From assembly GCF_900104255.1 (NCBI RefSeq), contig NZ_FNKZ01000001.1:372001-436000 (forward strand): a stretch of DNA of 64,000 bases, given 5' to 3'. The stretch comes from Pseudoxanthomonas sp. CF385. GTDB taxonomy: Bacteria > Pseudomonadota > Gammaproteobacteria > Xanthomonadales > Xanthomonadaceae. Of this stretch, positions 1 through 7,759 are shown one piece after another (position 1 is the stretch's first letter; each line of letters starts with the position of its first letter). Made by a program: the position numbers and the translations under genes. Below the pieces are notes generated by a model. It saw only the letters and a program-made list of their open reading frames with translations. It made no database searches and was not told the DNA's origin.

Positions 1-1
1 T

Positions 2-199
2 TCAAAGAACGCTTCTGACTATGCCAGCGCATACGTGGCGGCCATGGTCAAAGGTCACGCTGACGCGCTGCAGGTCCTGGACACTAAACTTATTCCAAGC
101 GCAACACGCCCCGAGGTTAAAAGCCATCTGACTGCAACCCGAGGTCATGTGGCGGAGCACTTGGAGAAGGCAAAAGAACTCGAGACTGCCGCTCGCTAG
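2..199 (+). CDS. DUF4142 family protein, C-terminal part (5' end outside window)
   Basis: An open frame enters from the window edge and stops at TAG 197-199. The 65 visible residues form two amphipathic helices with the pattern YxxAMVKxHxDAL and, near the end, HLxxAKELE. This is typical of the C-terminus of DUF4142 proteins, which are secreted four-helix ferritin-like proteins of unknown function common in Xanthomonadaceae. The start, and any signal peptide, lie outside the window. It sits in the lower-GC accessory region and no partner gene is visible. Family assignment is from pattern recognition only. Confidence 0.6.
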   Translation, partial: SKNASDYASAYVAAMVKGHADALQVLDTKLIPSATRPEVKSHLTATRGHVAEHLEKAKELETAAR

Positions 200-437
200 C
201 AAGTATTCTCCTCATGCATGCCTCGTCCGCCGTGGCTGTGAAGTTCTGCCTGGTTGTTCGAGTACCTTTGCTGCAAGGACTTAGAGCTTGACAGAATGTC
301 GGCTGCTGGCTTGAAACGGATACCGGGCAGATTGATATGGGAATGTACTCACGGCCCTTCCGGCTCAAGCGAAGGACCGTCGCATTCGTAAAGCCTCCAA
401 CGCAGTTCCGAAGCGACACTTACAAGCAACACCGAAC

Positions 438-468
438 AAGGCCCGCAGATGCGGGCCTTTGTTTTTTT
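438..468 (+). terminator. Rho-independent terminator
   Basis: A perfect 10-bp inverted repeat (AAGGCCCGCA, GA loop, TGCGGGCCTT) at 438-459 is followed by TGTTTTTTT. It is a strong plus-strand intrinsic terminator, 240 bp after the DUF4142 stop. It may end that transcript or an unrecognised RNA made from 200-437. Confidence 0.8.
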
Positions 469-916
469 CAGGTGTTTCCAGTGGATGCGGATGATATGTA
501 TCCAACCGCGAAATGGACGGTTGGAGCGTAAGTTGCCTTAGTGCCGGCTTCGGGGCATCTGAAGAATTTGCCGAGAGTCGGCATCTGTCCGAATCTGTTG
601 AAAGCACAGTCGGGCGCCATCCGGCTAAGGGCACCGGGTAGGGTTACAAGTCGGCTTGTTGGTCGAAACAAGTCATGTAGCCGGACCCGAGCTAGTGCAC
701 TGGCAAATAGCCCGAAGACATCAAATAGCGCGAGGCATCTTAGCCGGCCCCAGCCACCCTAAGATCGAGTCGCACCAAGGGGGACAGCCCACTACATGGT
801 GCGCTGAGGACAAGTCGTATACCGGCCCCAGGTGTCGGGCTGTTAGATAGTTGGGCGGGCTGACTGTTCAGCCAGTTCCCGGGTCAGCTTTTCTCAATAT
901 CAAAGGGAAAGAGACT
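469..916. other. Intergenic stretch without a supported gene
   Basis: I see no convincing coding frame here. A perfect 8-bp inverted repeat (TCCAACCG ... CGGTTGGA) lies at 501-525. Near the right end, GTTAGAT (842-848) and GTTGGGC (850-856) both fit the integron core-site consensus GTTRRRY. Either could be the 5' boundary of the cassette that carries the gene starting at 917, but no complete upstream attI or attC could be drawn. Confidence 0.4.
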
Positions 917-1384
917 ATGTTTAGAGCACTGGCCATCGCTACGCTTATAGCCTTAGCGTTTTCTTTGTCTCCCCACGTGTTCGGCCAAGTGGCCGACCAA
1001 CAATCGAGCGACACGACCCCAGCCAAATACATACAGGCTCTTGCCAACGAACTTGCAAGCGCCATTGTCAAGCGAGACGTCGCCGCGATGGAGCAGCTAC
1101 TGGCCGACGACTACATGGACGTAAATCCAGATGGCGTAGTCAGTTCCAGAGCACAATTCATCGCTGAGCATAAGAACTCCCCAGCTACGACCAATAAGTT
1201 CGAAGCTGCTGAGTTCGGAGAAAGCGGCTTAAAGGTGCGTTTCTACGGCGACGTGGCAGTGCTGACAGGGCGAAGCACTTGGCGTGGACACACGGCAGAG
1301 GGACATGCCTTTACCGGCACACTGGTGTCAAGCATGGTGGCTGTGAAAGAGAATGGGCAATGGAAAATTGCAACAACTCACTAA
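917..1384 (+). CDS. NTF2/SnoaL-like (DUF4440-type) secreted protein, probable integron cassette gene
   Basis: The product has 155 residues with a signal peptide (MFRALAIATLIALAFS, with likely cleavage after VFGQ). A cone-shaped alpha+beta NTF2-like domain follows: IVKRDVAAMEQLLADDY, DVAVLTGRSTW and the terminal WKIATTH strand are typical of the DUF4440/SnoaL-like group. No enzymatic residues can be assigned, so its function is unknown. The ATG at 917 follows AAAGGGAAAGAG and begins directly at the signal peptide; an in-frame GTG/TTG-type start further upstream would spoil it. An attC-like site begins about 65 bp after the stop and the base composition is unlike the chromosome to the right, which together suggest a mobile gene cassette. 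Confidence 0.75.
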   Translation: MFRALAIATLIALAFSLSPHVFGQVADQQSSDTTPAKYIQALANELASAIVKRDVAAMEQLLADDYMDVNPDGVVSSRAQFIAEHKNSPATTNKFEAAEFGESGLKVRFYGDVAVLTGRSTWRGHTAEGHAFTGTLVSSMVAVKENGQWKIATTH

Positions 1385-1449
1385 AGTTCAGTTCCACCAT
1401 CACAGGCAGCGACTAATCCACCAGAGTAGGGTGCGGTGTGACCATGCCT

Positions 1450-1509
1450 GCCTAGCAGTTCATTCAAGCCGACGCCGCTTCGCGGAGCGGCTTAGTTCAG
1501 ACGTTGGTC
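1450..1509 (+). repeat. Integron attC-like recombination site (59-base element)
   Basis: The block has the layout of a short attC of the aadA type. There is an R''-like box GCCTAGC at 1450-1456, then CATTCAAGCC, a self-complementary core AAGCCG (1466-1471) / CCGCTTCGCGG / CGGCTT (1488-1493), and an R'-like ACGTTGG at 1501-1507. The core matches from memory the well-known aadA cassette attC nearly base for base. The R''/R' pairing is degenerate (AGC instead of AAC), so recombination efficiency may be reduced. It closes the cassette that begins near 842-856. Confidence 0.75.
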
Positions 1510-1671
1510 GATGTCCGCTTCTGGCCGAAGGAGGACAAGGAAACGACGTGTCTGCGCGTCGCCAGGCAAGCTTCGCCGCTCTTTCGTTGGAAATTCCAGC
1601 TCTTCAATGTAGTCAACCAGAACGTCGATCAACCAAAGTCGACGTCGCACTCAGATACATCACCCGCCTAA
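1504..1671 (+). CDS. Possible small cassette ORF of 55 residues ending in a GCCTAAC box
   Basis: A frame starting at TTG 1504, within the attC, runs without interruption and stops at TAA 1669-1671. That stop lies inside GCCTAAC (1667-1673), a perfect R'' consensus (RYYYAAC) of a second attC that has no visible 3' half. An imperfect palindrome, GTCCGCTT...AAGGAGGAC (1513-1536), covers the beginning of the frame. Two 16-bp direct repeats beginning TCAACCA (1613 and 1629) cover its end. The predicted peptide resembles nothing I can name. It may be a decayed cassette and not an active gene. Confidence 0.25.
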   Translation: MVDVRFWPKEDKETTCLRVARQASPLFRWKFQLFNVVNQNVDQPKSTSHSDTSPA

Positions 1672-1681
1672 CTGGGCTGGG

Positions 1682-3025
1682 CTAGACAGAAATCCTTGGC
1701 ATGGAGAGCCCCTCTCTCCAGCTTTCTTCCCAGGGAGCTTGCCAGTCGTCTCGCGCGTCTCTGAACATTCTTGATGTGTACTCCTCGACATTAAGTATTC
1801 CGTTTGAGACGGCAACTATCCGAGCGGCTTCTCGTTCCTGAATGCCGAACACTGAGCAAAGCTCGGGCGTTGGATCCCTATCTCTCTCTTCCTCTTCAAG
1901 GATTCTCAAGGCCAATCCAAAAGCTCTGTTCCTGGCCCGGCCCAAAACAAGATGAGGCTGCGAGGCATAAGCATTCTTGTACTCGTCATAGAGCTCGCCG
2001 GCGAACAAGCTTAGAATTCCGCCGCAAAGGCCGTAACGCTTCTTGATAAACGTTAGGCTGGGCAGAGGGTGTCGAATGGAAAGGAGCCCGGACATAAGCA
2101 GGACCGCTCTCCGCGCGGGAAAGTCTCTCCAGTACTCATGGAAAGGAACTCCCACGAATCGATCCTCCGCATCAAAGAGTCCCCTTACGGGCGCTGTGTA
2201 GGGGTTAACTAGAAAATCACGGATGAAGACACCGTGGACTGCTGCAATGTTCAGCAGGCCCCTAATAGTAGGATGACTGAGAGCGAATCCATTAAAGCGA
2301 TTGAAGAGAGATCCATCATCTTCCATCCTCGATGTGAACACTCTGTAGTTCGCTTCGGGGATCATGAACGACTGGTCTGATGACATCCAGAGGACTAGAT
2401 CTGTGAGGCAGTCGTCGATCCACTGAGAGACAAAGCTTGGCGGTTGCTCAACATAGCGACCGGCACCAAAGAGAGGGGAGCTACAATGCGGGCATAAGAG
2501 GCTCAGGCGAAGGGGAGTACTCGTTGGCAGGCTCGCTGAGCATGTCCGGCACGAGTCTTCAATCAAGCAGCCGTGCAATCCGCATCGGCTCAACTGATCG
2601 AAGACCCAGATCAGTTGCTGCGTCTTGCCAACGGCGCGCCCAGCCTCCAGGCAAGGCGGACACCAGCGCCGATGGGTACTGATCCCAAGCCCAGCGCGCT
2701 CCCTAAGCACGCAATTGAGAGATAGAAGCGTCCCCTTATGGAGATCCTCAACGCCAGTCGCTGATACAAGCCCCTTGAGCCTGCGCACAAATCTGTTTCC
2801 CGGGCCAACCAGTAGGCCGGGCAGCTGACCACTGCCGGCGTCCTTCCTGCCTATGGACCGATCAAGGGTAGATAAGAATCCTTTGACACTTTCACCAGTT
2901 GTGGCTGAAATCCTTACGACATAGCTTTCGAGTGACTCGACCTGCGCGGTACCCGTGTCTAGGAGGGGTAAACACGGTAAGGCGGTCCAATGAAAGACTT
3001 GGCTTGTGTGCGGGCGATAAGTCAC
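1682..3025 (-). CDS. tniQ: TniQ/TnsD-family target-selection protein of a Tn7-like transposon
   Basis: A protein of about 447 residues, the third gene of the transposition operon. TniQ/TnsD proteins bind target DNA and recruit the TnsC ATPase. The N-terminal third carries the family's zinc-binding cysteines: WCPPC, CGLHGC, CRTC and LLCPHC occur in the expected order and spacing. The helical C-terminal part probably binds DNA. GTG at 3025 is chosen because it gives a GTGA overlap with the tnsC stop; a TTG at 3040 would add five residues. Its length lies between short TniQ and long TnsD proteins. Target specificity cannot be read from sequence. No cas genes accompany it, so guide-RNA targeting is not supported. 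Confidence 0.85.
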   Translation of the reverse strand: MTYRPHTSQVFHWTALPCLPLLDTGTAQVESLESYVVRISATTGESVKGFLSTLDRSIGRKDAGSGQLPGLLVGPGNRFVRRLKGLVSATGVEDLHKGTLLSLNCVLRERAGLGISTHRRWCPPCLEAGRAVGKTQQLIWVFDQLSRCGLHGCLIEDSCRTCSASLPTSTPLRLSLLCPHCSSPLFGAGRYVEQPPSFVSQWIDDCLTDLVLWMSSDQSFMIPEANYRVFTSRMEDDGSLFNRFNGFALSHPTIRGLLNIAAVHGVFIRDFLVNPYTAPVRGLFDAEDRFVGVPFHEYWRDFPARRAVLLMSGLLSIRHPLPSLTFIKKRYGLCGGILSLFAGELYDEYKNAYASQPHLVLGRARNRAFGLALRILEEEERDRDPTPELCSVFGIQEREAARIVAVSNGILNVEEYTSRMFRDARDDWQAPWEESWREGLSMPRISV

Positions 3026-4023
3026 TTGCCCTTGCCCCAAGTAATCACAAGGTCACCGAGGTCGCGAGGGTCGTCGACGTCCTCGAGTAGCGAGTCAAAG
3101 GCGGCTGCCTTCGCCCAGAGAGTGACTCTGTTCTCCTTGCTCAGAGCCGCCTTCTCAAAATCACGAAGTGTAATCGTGTCGCCTGATCGGTTTCTCCGGG
3201 ACAGATCTGCTCGAACATGGAGCTGGAGAAGCTCGCCATACGAGCCGGCAGTATTGGCGAGTGCAAGATCCAAATCGTTCAGTAGAACGTCTGGCTCATT
3301 GAGTGGAAACCTTCTTCCCACCGCCATTACCAGGTCGGCAAATCCTTGCAGATCGCTTTCCACGCGCTCACTGTATCTCTTTAGCCAAACGAACAGTGAC
3401 CTCCTTACTACGTCTGGAAACCCGGACCAGAGTTTGAAGGAGTCACCCGTTCCGAGAAGAATGATGGTCAGTTTGCATTCCTCTGCCAACTGCATCAGTC
3501 CTATCATGTACTTGTCGATATCGTGGCCACGTGGCATACACGTAATACATGCAGAGTCCTCAATGAACAGCCACCTTACCCTTCTAGCGATGGCGTTCTT
3601 CTCGAATTCCAGTATTAGCTGATGTGCTGTCGTTCCTCTGCGCTCGGCCTGCCAGATAGGAGTCTGCACGAAGGACTCTGTCCTATCATGGACGATGTCA
3701 GGGTCCAATACCTCATCACGCGAGAGCGCCCATCTGATGTCAGGCTGGCGAAGCGAGAGCGCCAGGCGCTCTGCCAGATCCTTTTGGTTGAAGTTGTTCC
3801 TGTCAGTTAGAGTTGCGCGAACCGCCACCGCAGGAAGTGTCCCCCTTAGCCACGAATCCGGCTTTCCACACACCTTGCGCATTGCTCTGTATCTAAGTTC
3901 GCTCTTCCCGGAGCCGGAAACTCCGGTGACGAAAACCAAGGCCCCAGGTTTGCTGGCATCGAGTGCGTTAAGAAGGTCTTGCGTTCCTCTTGAGAAGTGT
4001 TCGTGAAGAATGACAGCGCTCAT
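3022..4023 (-). CDS. tnsC: TnsC/TniB-like AAA+ transposition regulator ATPase
   Basis: A 333-residue AAA+ ATPase with Walker A GVSGSGKS at residues 34-41 and a Walker B-like WLFIED at 151-156. A following LLGTGD resembles sensor 1. TnsC-type proteins form ATP-dependent filaments on DNA and link the TniQ-marked target to the transposase. The gene overlaps tnsAB by ATGA (4020-4023) and tniQ by GTGA (3022-3025), so the three proteins are translationally coupled. The length fits TniB/TnsC of the smaller type (Tn7 TnsC is over 500 residues). Confidence 0.88.
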   Translation of the reverse strand: MSAVILHEHFSRGTQDLLNALDASKPGALVFVTGVSGSGKSELRYRAMRKVCGKPDSWLRGTLPAVAVRATLTDRNNFNQKDLAERLALSLRQPDIRWALSRDEVLDPDIVHDRTESFVQTPIWQAERRGTTAHQLILEFEKNAIARRVRWLFIEDSACITCMPRGHDIDKYMIGLMQLAEECKLTIILLGTGDSFKLWSGFPDVVRRSLFVWLKRYSERVESDLQGFADLVMAVGRRFPLNEPDVLLNDLDLALANTAGSYGELLQLHVRADLSRRNRSGDTITLRDFEKAALSKENRVTLWAKAAAFDSLLEDVDDPRDLGDLVITWGKGK

Positions 4024-6479
4024 GACTTAGCCTCTATAAGCTCGGTAGTACTTCGCGGAGGACTGATCTTCAGGGGCGCTTGTTGCTCAGTGACAGCGGC
4101 GGCGGCGTCATCTTTGGCTAGGTCAGGGTGCTGGGTAGCGGAAACCATTGCGCTTCGGCGTGCGTATGAGTTTTCGGCTATCCGTTGCCGGATTTCCGCC
4201 TTCTGCTTGCCGAGTTGCGCGAGGTAGTAGCTCCTAAACTCAATGTCTATTTCCGAATCCGTCGCATGGAGGGGAGCGATACTTGACCAGGCCCTGTACC
4301 TTCCTGAGGTTGTCTGAACACGAAGCAGCGAAGAATCTTGGCAGTCTCTTCTGACCTCGCTAATTTCGGAGCTCCTAAGTGCCACTAGGAGCTCTCTGCT
4401 CGTGTATCTATACGCGCCATGATGAACCTCGCCGCGAGCGCCAGCCTTCTTGACGTCCGTTTTAATGGATGTCTGAAACCGAAAGTCTTCATCGAATGGG
4501 CACGGCGTACCCTGCATTCCGAACTGACGAATCGACTCCTCTTGTATCTCTAGAGGGGTGAATCCATTGGCCAGGGGAAGGTTTGATATGTCCTCATACA
4601 AGATTTGGTCAACTTCCTTCCTGATGTGGCGAAACTGCAGAGCGGCTGTGCGGCGGCTCTTGAACCGTCCATCTGCGCTTCGACCCTTCTTGTCGAAGTA
4701 CGTGCCACCAGGGAGACGCTCAAGCGGCCCGTTTACTCGCCCGAGCAAGTTCTCTACTTGGCCGTTCGATCGAGATTTTGCCGCGGGGTTGATGATCAAT
4801 GTGATTCTGTAGTGCTCACAGAACTTCCGCAGCCACGAAGATCGGTTCTCTGGCCCTCGATCGATCTGAATTATCGAGGGAAGACATCCATGGCGAGCCA
4901 CGTAGTCCCGCAGCAGAATAGCGAGTCCGTCTCTTCTGGCGGGCCCGAAAATTAGGCTGGATGCTGCTGGGGTGCTGCTGTGGCAGTCCACTGCTACATA
5001 GAGAACTGGAGCTTCAAGAAGTAGTTTGTCCTCGATTCCTGGGAAGACTTTGTTGTCCACCTTCGTGGAGTCGATCTGAATCTTTATGCCCGTGGCAGAA
5101 GGAGGTGCAGAGCGTGAACGTGGATCAGCTGTTTGCGAGATGGCTTGGTACGCTCTCTTCCCGCCTTGGGCAAGGGCACGCTTGGCAGCGCTAGTCGCTT
5201 CTAGACGCTTTCGAAGTGTCGTCTTAGAAGGTGGTTCGATCTTTCGCTCGCGACATGCAATTGACAGTTCCGAGTACGCGTCCCCGAAAGAGGTCAAGTT
5301 GCCGCTCTGCCATTTCTTGCAGACGCCACTAAGCAGCTGAGCTTGGATCTCATCCAGCCTGCTAGTCCTGTTGCCGGAAGCCTGGTAGTTCGTTATGCAC
5401 ACTTCAAGTGCATTCGTTCCAGCGCGATCTGCTTCTAGAACACTCCTAACAAGCGGCTTAAGCCGCTCAGTCGCGGCGACTGTGCCGGCGATTACTTGAC
5501 GTACCAGCGTCAGCCTCTTGATCCCCTTGTCAATGTCTAATTTCGAGGCTTTTGATAGACGGTCATCCGATTGCCTGAGAAGTTGATCTACTGAGGACGC
5601 GGTTCTGTCGCGCAGTATTTGTGCTTGATGTACGTCCGTCGTTAGCCAGAAGCTTTCTGTGTTGTCGATTGGCGTGGACGAGATAGGGCCGTAGACCAAC
5701 GCCGTCGCGAGCATGTGACCTATATCTTTGATCATCAAACCGCTTATTCTTTCCCGGAGAAAGTGAAGTGATGCCGGTCCCTTCCTCAATTCATTCAAAA
5801 CCGCCGCTTCGTACTTAGGCCTGCTGCCAAAGTCAACATTCGCATAGAGGAACTCGAGATTTCTGAGTTCAACAGAGAAGTGGCTTGGTTGCACCCATAC
5901 CGTAAAGTTCGCACCGATGGCGTCAGCCCATTTCTCAAGAACTGGATTTGAGACCTTCGTACTAGTCCTTACCCACTCTTCTGGCTTCTTCTGGATCAGG
6001 GACTCGACCGCACTTAGCGGCTTACACTCAACTAGATCGACACTGGACTTCCGTATTACTAGGAAGTCCACCGTGAAACTAGACACATGTCGTCTTCCAT
6101 ATCTTTCGCGAACGATGTTCTTGCACAGAACTTGGGTGAAGTACCCAAGGACATCGCTATCTAGTTCCAGCTGATAGGCATAGAGGCGCTCAACGGTGTG
6201 ACTTTCCATTTCCCGGAAAGCGCCGTTCTTCTTTGAGTACAAGTAGACAATCGAGTTCTCCAAGGCGTGCTCACCCACCTGCCGTGCTGCGGCGGCTTCG
6301 CACATTTCAGCGATCCGCGAGATGGCATCAGGGTCTAGTCCCTGCTGAGCAAGCGCCAGTCGAACTTTTGAGATGTCCATGGAGAGCGTCCGGCAACAGT
6401 CACCCGACGCACCAGAGGGTGGTGCGGGGCTGGATGGTCTTGGAACGGGCAACACAGATCGGGAGGCGCGAGTCGTCAA
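4020..6479 (-). CDS. tnsAB: TnsA-TnsB fusion transposase
   Basis: An 819-residue fusion. Residues about 75-160 hold a TnsA-type endonuclease core: VERLY (E97), TVDFLV (D138) and ECK (E151/K153) fit the TnsA E-D-(Q/E)xK catalytic pattern used to cut the 5' ends. Residues about 310-440 resemble TnsB DNA-binding helices. The integrase core has QIDSTK (D470), QIDRGPEN (D540) and NGQVEN (E576), a perfect DD35E spacing for 3'-end cleavage and strand transfer. A C-terminal tail of about 70 residues rich in Ala and Glu probably contacts TnsC. The first 33 residues are low-complexity, so ATG at 6380 (MDIS) may be the true start. The gene is first in the operon and next to the end repeats at 6548-6700. 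Having both cutting activities in one polypeptide predicts cut-and-paste movement. Confidence 0.85.
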   Translation of the reverse strand: MTTRASRSVLPVPRPSSPAPPSGASGDCCRTLSMDISKVRLALAQQGLDPDAISRIAEMCEAAAARQVGEHALENSIVYLYSKKNGAFREMESHTVERLYAYQLELDSDVLGYFTQVLCKNIVRERYGRRHVSSFTVDFLVIRKSSVDLVECKPLSAVESLIQKKPEEWVRTSTKVSNPVLEKWADAIGANFTVWVQPSHFSVELRNLEFLYANVDFGSRPKYEAAVLNELRKGPASLHFLRERISGLMIKDIGHMLATALVYGPISSTPIDNTESFWLTTDVHQAQILRDRTASSVDQLLRQSDDRLSKASKLDIDKGIKRLTLVRQVIAGTVAATERLKPLVRSVLEADRAGTNALEVCITNYQASGNRTSRLDEIQAQLLSGVCKKWQSGNLTSFGDAYSELSIACRERKIEPPSKTTLRKRLEATSAAKRALAQGGKRAYQAISQTADPRSRSAPPSATGIKIQIDSTKVDNKVFPGIEDKLLLEAPVLYVAVDCHSSTPAASSLIFGPARRDGLAILLRDYVARHGCLPSIIQIDRGPENRSSWLRKFCEHYRITLIINPAAKSRSNGQVENLLGRVNGPLERLPGGTYFDKKGRSADGRFKSRRTAALQFRHIRKEVDQILYEDISNLPLANGFTPLEIQEESIRQFGMQGTPCPFDEDFRFQTSIKTDVKKAGARGEVHHGAYRYTSRELLVALRSSEISEVRRDCQDSSLLRVQTTSGRYRAWSSIAPLHATDSEIDIEFRSYYLAQLGKQKAEIRQRIAENSYARRSAMVSATQHPDLAKDDAAAAVTEQQAPLKISPPRSTTELIEAKS

Positions 6480-6547
6480 TCTCGGGCGGCCCCGTCAGTG
6501 ACCATGCCACCGCGCTGTCGAGATGTCAATAAGTAATTGATTTTGCT

Positions 6548-6700
6548 ACTTTTATTGCAGAATAAAGCTCAACTTTTGTTTGTGTAAGAACGCTACTGAA
6601 AACCAACTTTGGTTATCAGAATCACCATAGTTGGTATGGAAATCATCCGGAGGACTACGCACTTTGGTGTGCGATCACCCACGCACTTTGGCTTCCCGGC
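6548..6700. repeat. Probable right end of the Tn7-like element with TnsB-type binding repeats
   Basis: Five related motifs in the same orientation begin at 6548 (ACTTTTATTGCAGAAT), 6572 (ACTTTTG), 6606 (ACTTTGGTTATCAGAAT), 6661 (ACTTTGG) and 6685 (ACTTTGG). The copies at 6606 and 6661 also share GATCACC/AATCACC about 14 bp later. Overlapping transposase sites at the end near tnsA/tnsAB are characteristic of Tn7-like elements. The AT-rich to GC-rich change falls at about 6690. The exact terminus is uncertain. CCGCCCACA at 6728-6736 equals the Tn7 terminal sequence in the correct orientation but may be coincidental. The left end was not found; AACCAAAGT at 1631-1639 is one candidate inverted copy. 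Confidence 0.6.
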
Positions 6701-6814
6701 CATGTGGAGCCGCTTCCGCGCGACCTTCCGCCCACATTGCGACGACATCGACACACCACGCTGCAGCACATGCCGATCCGGCGGTACGTGCCGGAGGCGC
6801 ACCGGGTGACTGTC

Positions 6815-7675
6815 ATGCACGCTCTCAGGATCGGTTTCCTCTTCGTGGCGCTCATCGCAGGCAGCGGCTGCGCGAGCCGCTCCGCGCAGGTGCGTCCCTC
6901 GCTGGACGACATGCAAGTCGTCGCTGCGAACGACATACAGGTGCCGGATGCCGACGCGCTATCGGACGCGCGACCACTCGCCGATGCGCACGCCGTGTCG
7001 CCCCCCGGCGAAGACGCCGCGGTCATCGAAGAAGACCTCGCGCTCGTCTATGGCGACGCCGAGGTGTGGGATCCGTGGGAGAAACAGAACCGCCGCGTCC
7101 ATCGTTTCAACACTGTGGTCGATGCGCACGTCCTGCGCCCGCTGGCGCGCGCGTACACCCGCGCGCTGCCGGCTCGGATCCGTGCGGGCGTCACCCGCTT
7201 CTTCCGCAATCTCGGCGAACCCGCCAACGCGATCAATCACGCACTGCAAGGCCATCCCGGGCATTCGCTGGCCACCCTCGGCCGCTTCGCGCTCAACACC
7301 ACGCTCGGCGTCGGCGGCGTGTTCGATCCCGCCTCGCGCATGGGCCTGCGCCGTCGCGATGAGGAGGACGTCGGCCAGACGCTCGGCACGTGGGGATGGC
7401 GGCGCTCGCGCTACCTCGTCCTGCCGCTGCTCGGGCCGCGCACCGTACGCGACACGCTGTCGCTCGTGGCCGACCAGCGCGTGGCGCCGCTGCGGTACGT
7501 CAACGACGGCACCACCGCGCTCGCTTTGCAGGCGCTCGAGGTCGTCGACGGCCGCACGCAGCTCGCGGCCTTCGACGACGCCCGCGAGGACGCCTACGAC
7601 GACTACGCCTTCGTGCGCGATGCCTGGTCGCAGCGCCGCGTCCACCAGATCGAGCGCGACGCGCCGTCCGAGTAA
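6815..7675 (+). CDS. mlaA: MlaA/VacJ outer-membrane lipoprotein, phospholipid transport
   Basis: A 286-residue lipoprotein. MlaA forms a ring in the outer membrane with porins and removes mislocalised phospholipids from the outer leaflet, passing them to MlaC. The signal peptide ends in a lipobox-like AGSGC at residues 14-18. The MlaA domain follows, starting DPWEKQNRRVHRFN, with the typical NTTLGVGGVFDPA and DVGQTLGTWG blocks. ATG at 6815 places the signal peptide correctly; the frame is open upstream, but that part lies at the transposon boundary. The gene is separated from its usual mlaFEDCB partners. It starts about 115 bp from the Tn7-like end, so its native promoter may have been altered by the insertion. 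Tandem genes for an RND pump follow. Confidence 0.88.
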   Translation: MHALRIGFLFVALIAGSGCASRSAQVRPSLDDMQVVAANDIQVPDADALSDARPLADAHAVSPPGEDAAVIEEDLALVYGDAEVWDPWEKQNRRVHRFNTVVDAHVLRPLARAYTRALPARIRAGVTRFFRNLGEPANAINHALQGHPGHSLATLGRFALNTTLGVGGVFDPASRMGLRRRDEEDVGQTLGTWGWRRSRYLVLPLLGPRTVRDTLSLVADQRVAPLRYVNDGTTALALQALEVVDGRTQLAAFDDAREDAYDDYAFVRDAWSQRRVHQIERDAPSE

Positions 7676-7759
7676 GCGGACGCCCGACATTTGGACGACA
7701 CCGCGATTCCATCCTTCCTCCCGCCGGGCGCAAGCCCCTCCCGACGCGCGCCCCTCCCC

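Noticed and set aside
200..437. tRNA or small RNA gene before the terminator at 438
   Set aside because: TGTTCGAGTAC near 256 resembles a T-arm, but no cloverleaf with acceptor and anticodon stems could be drawn.
1353..1685. 110-codon plus-strand frame covering the attC
   Set aside because: It overlaps the end of the NTF2-like gene and reads straight through the attC hairpin, giving an Arg/His-rich product.
1682..6736. CRISPR-associated transposon (CAST)
   Set aside because: TnsAB fusion plus TniQ resembles some I-B systems, but no cas gene, CRISPR repeat or spacer-like array is visible between the cassette region and mlaA.
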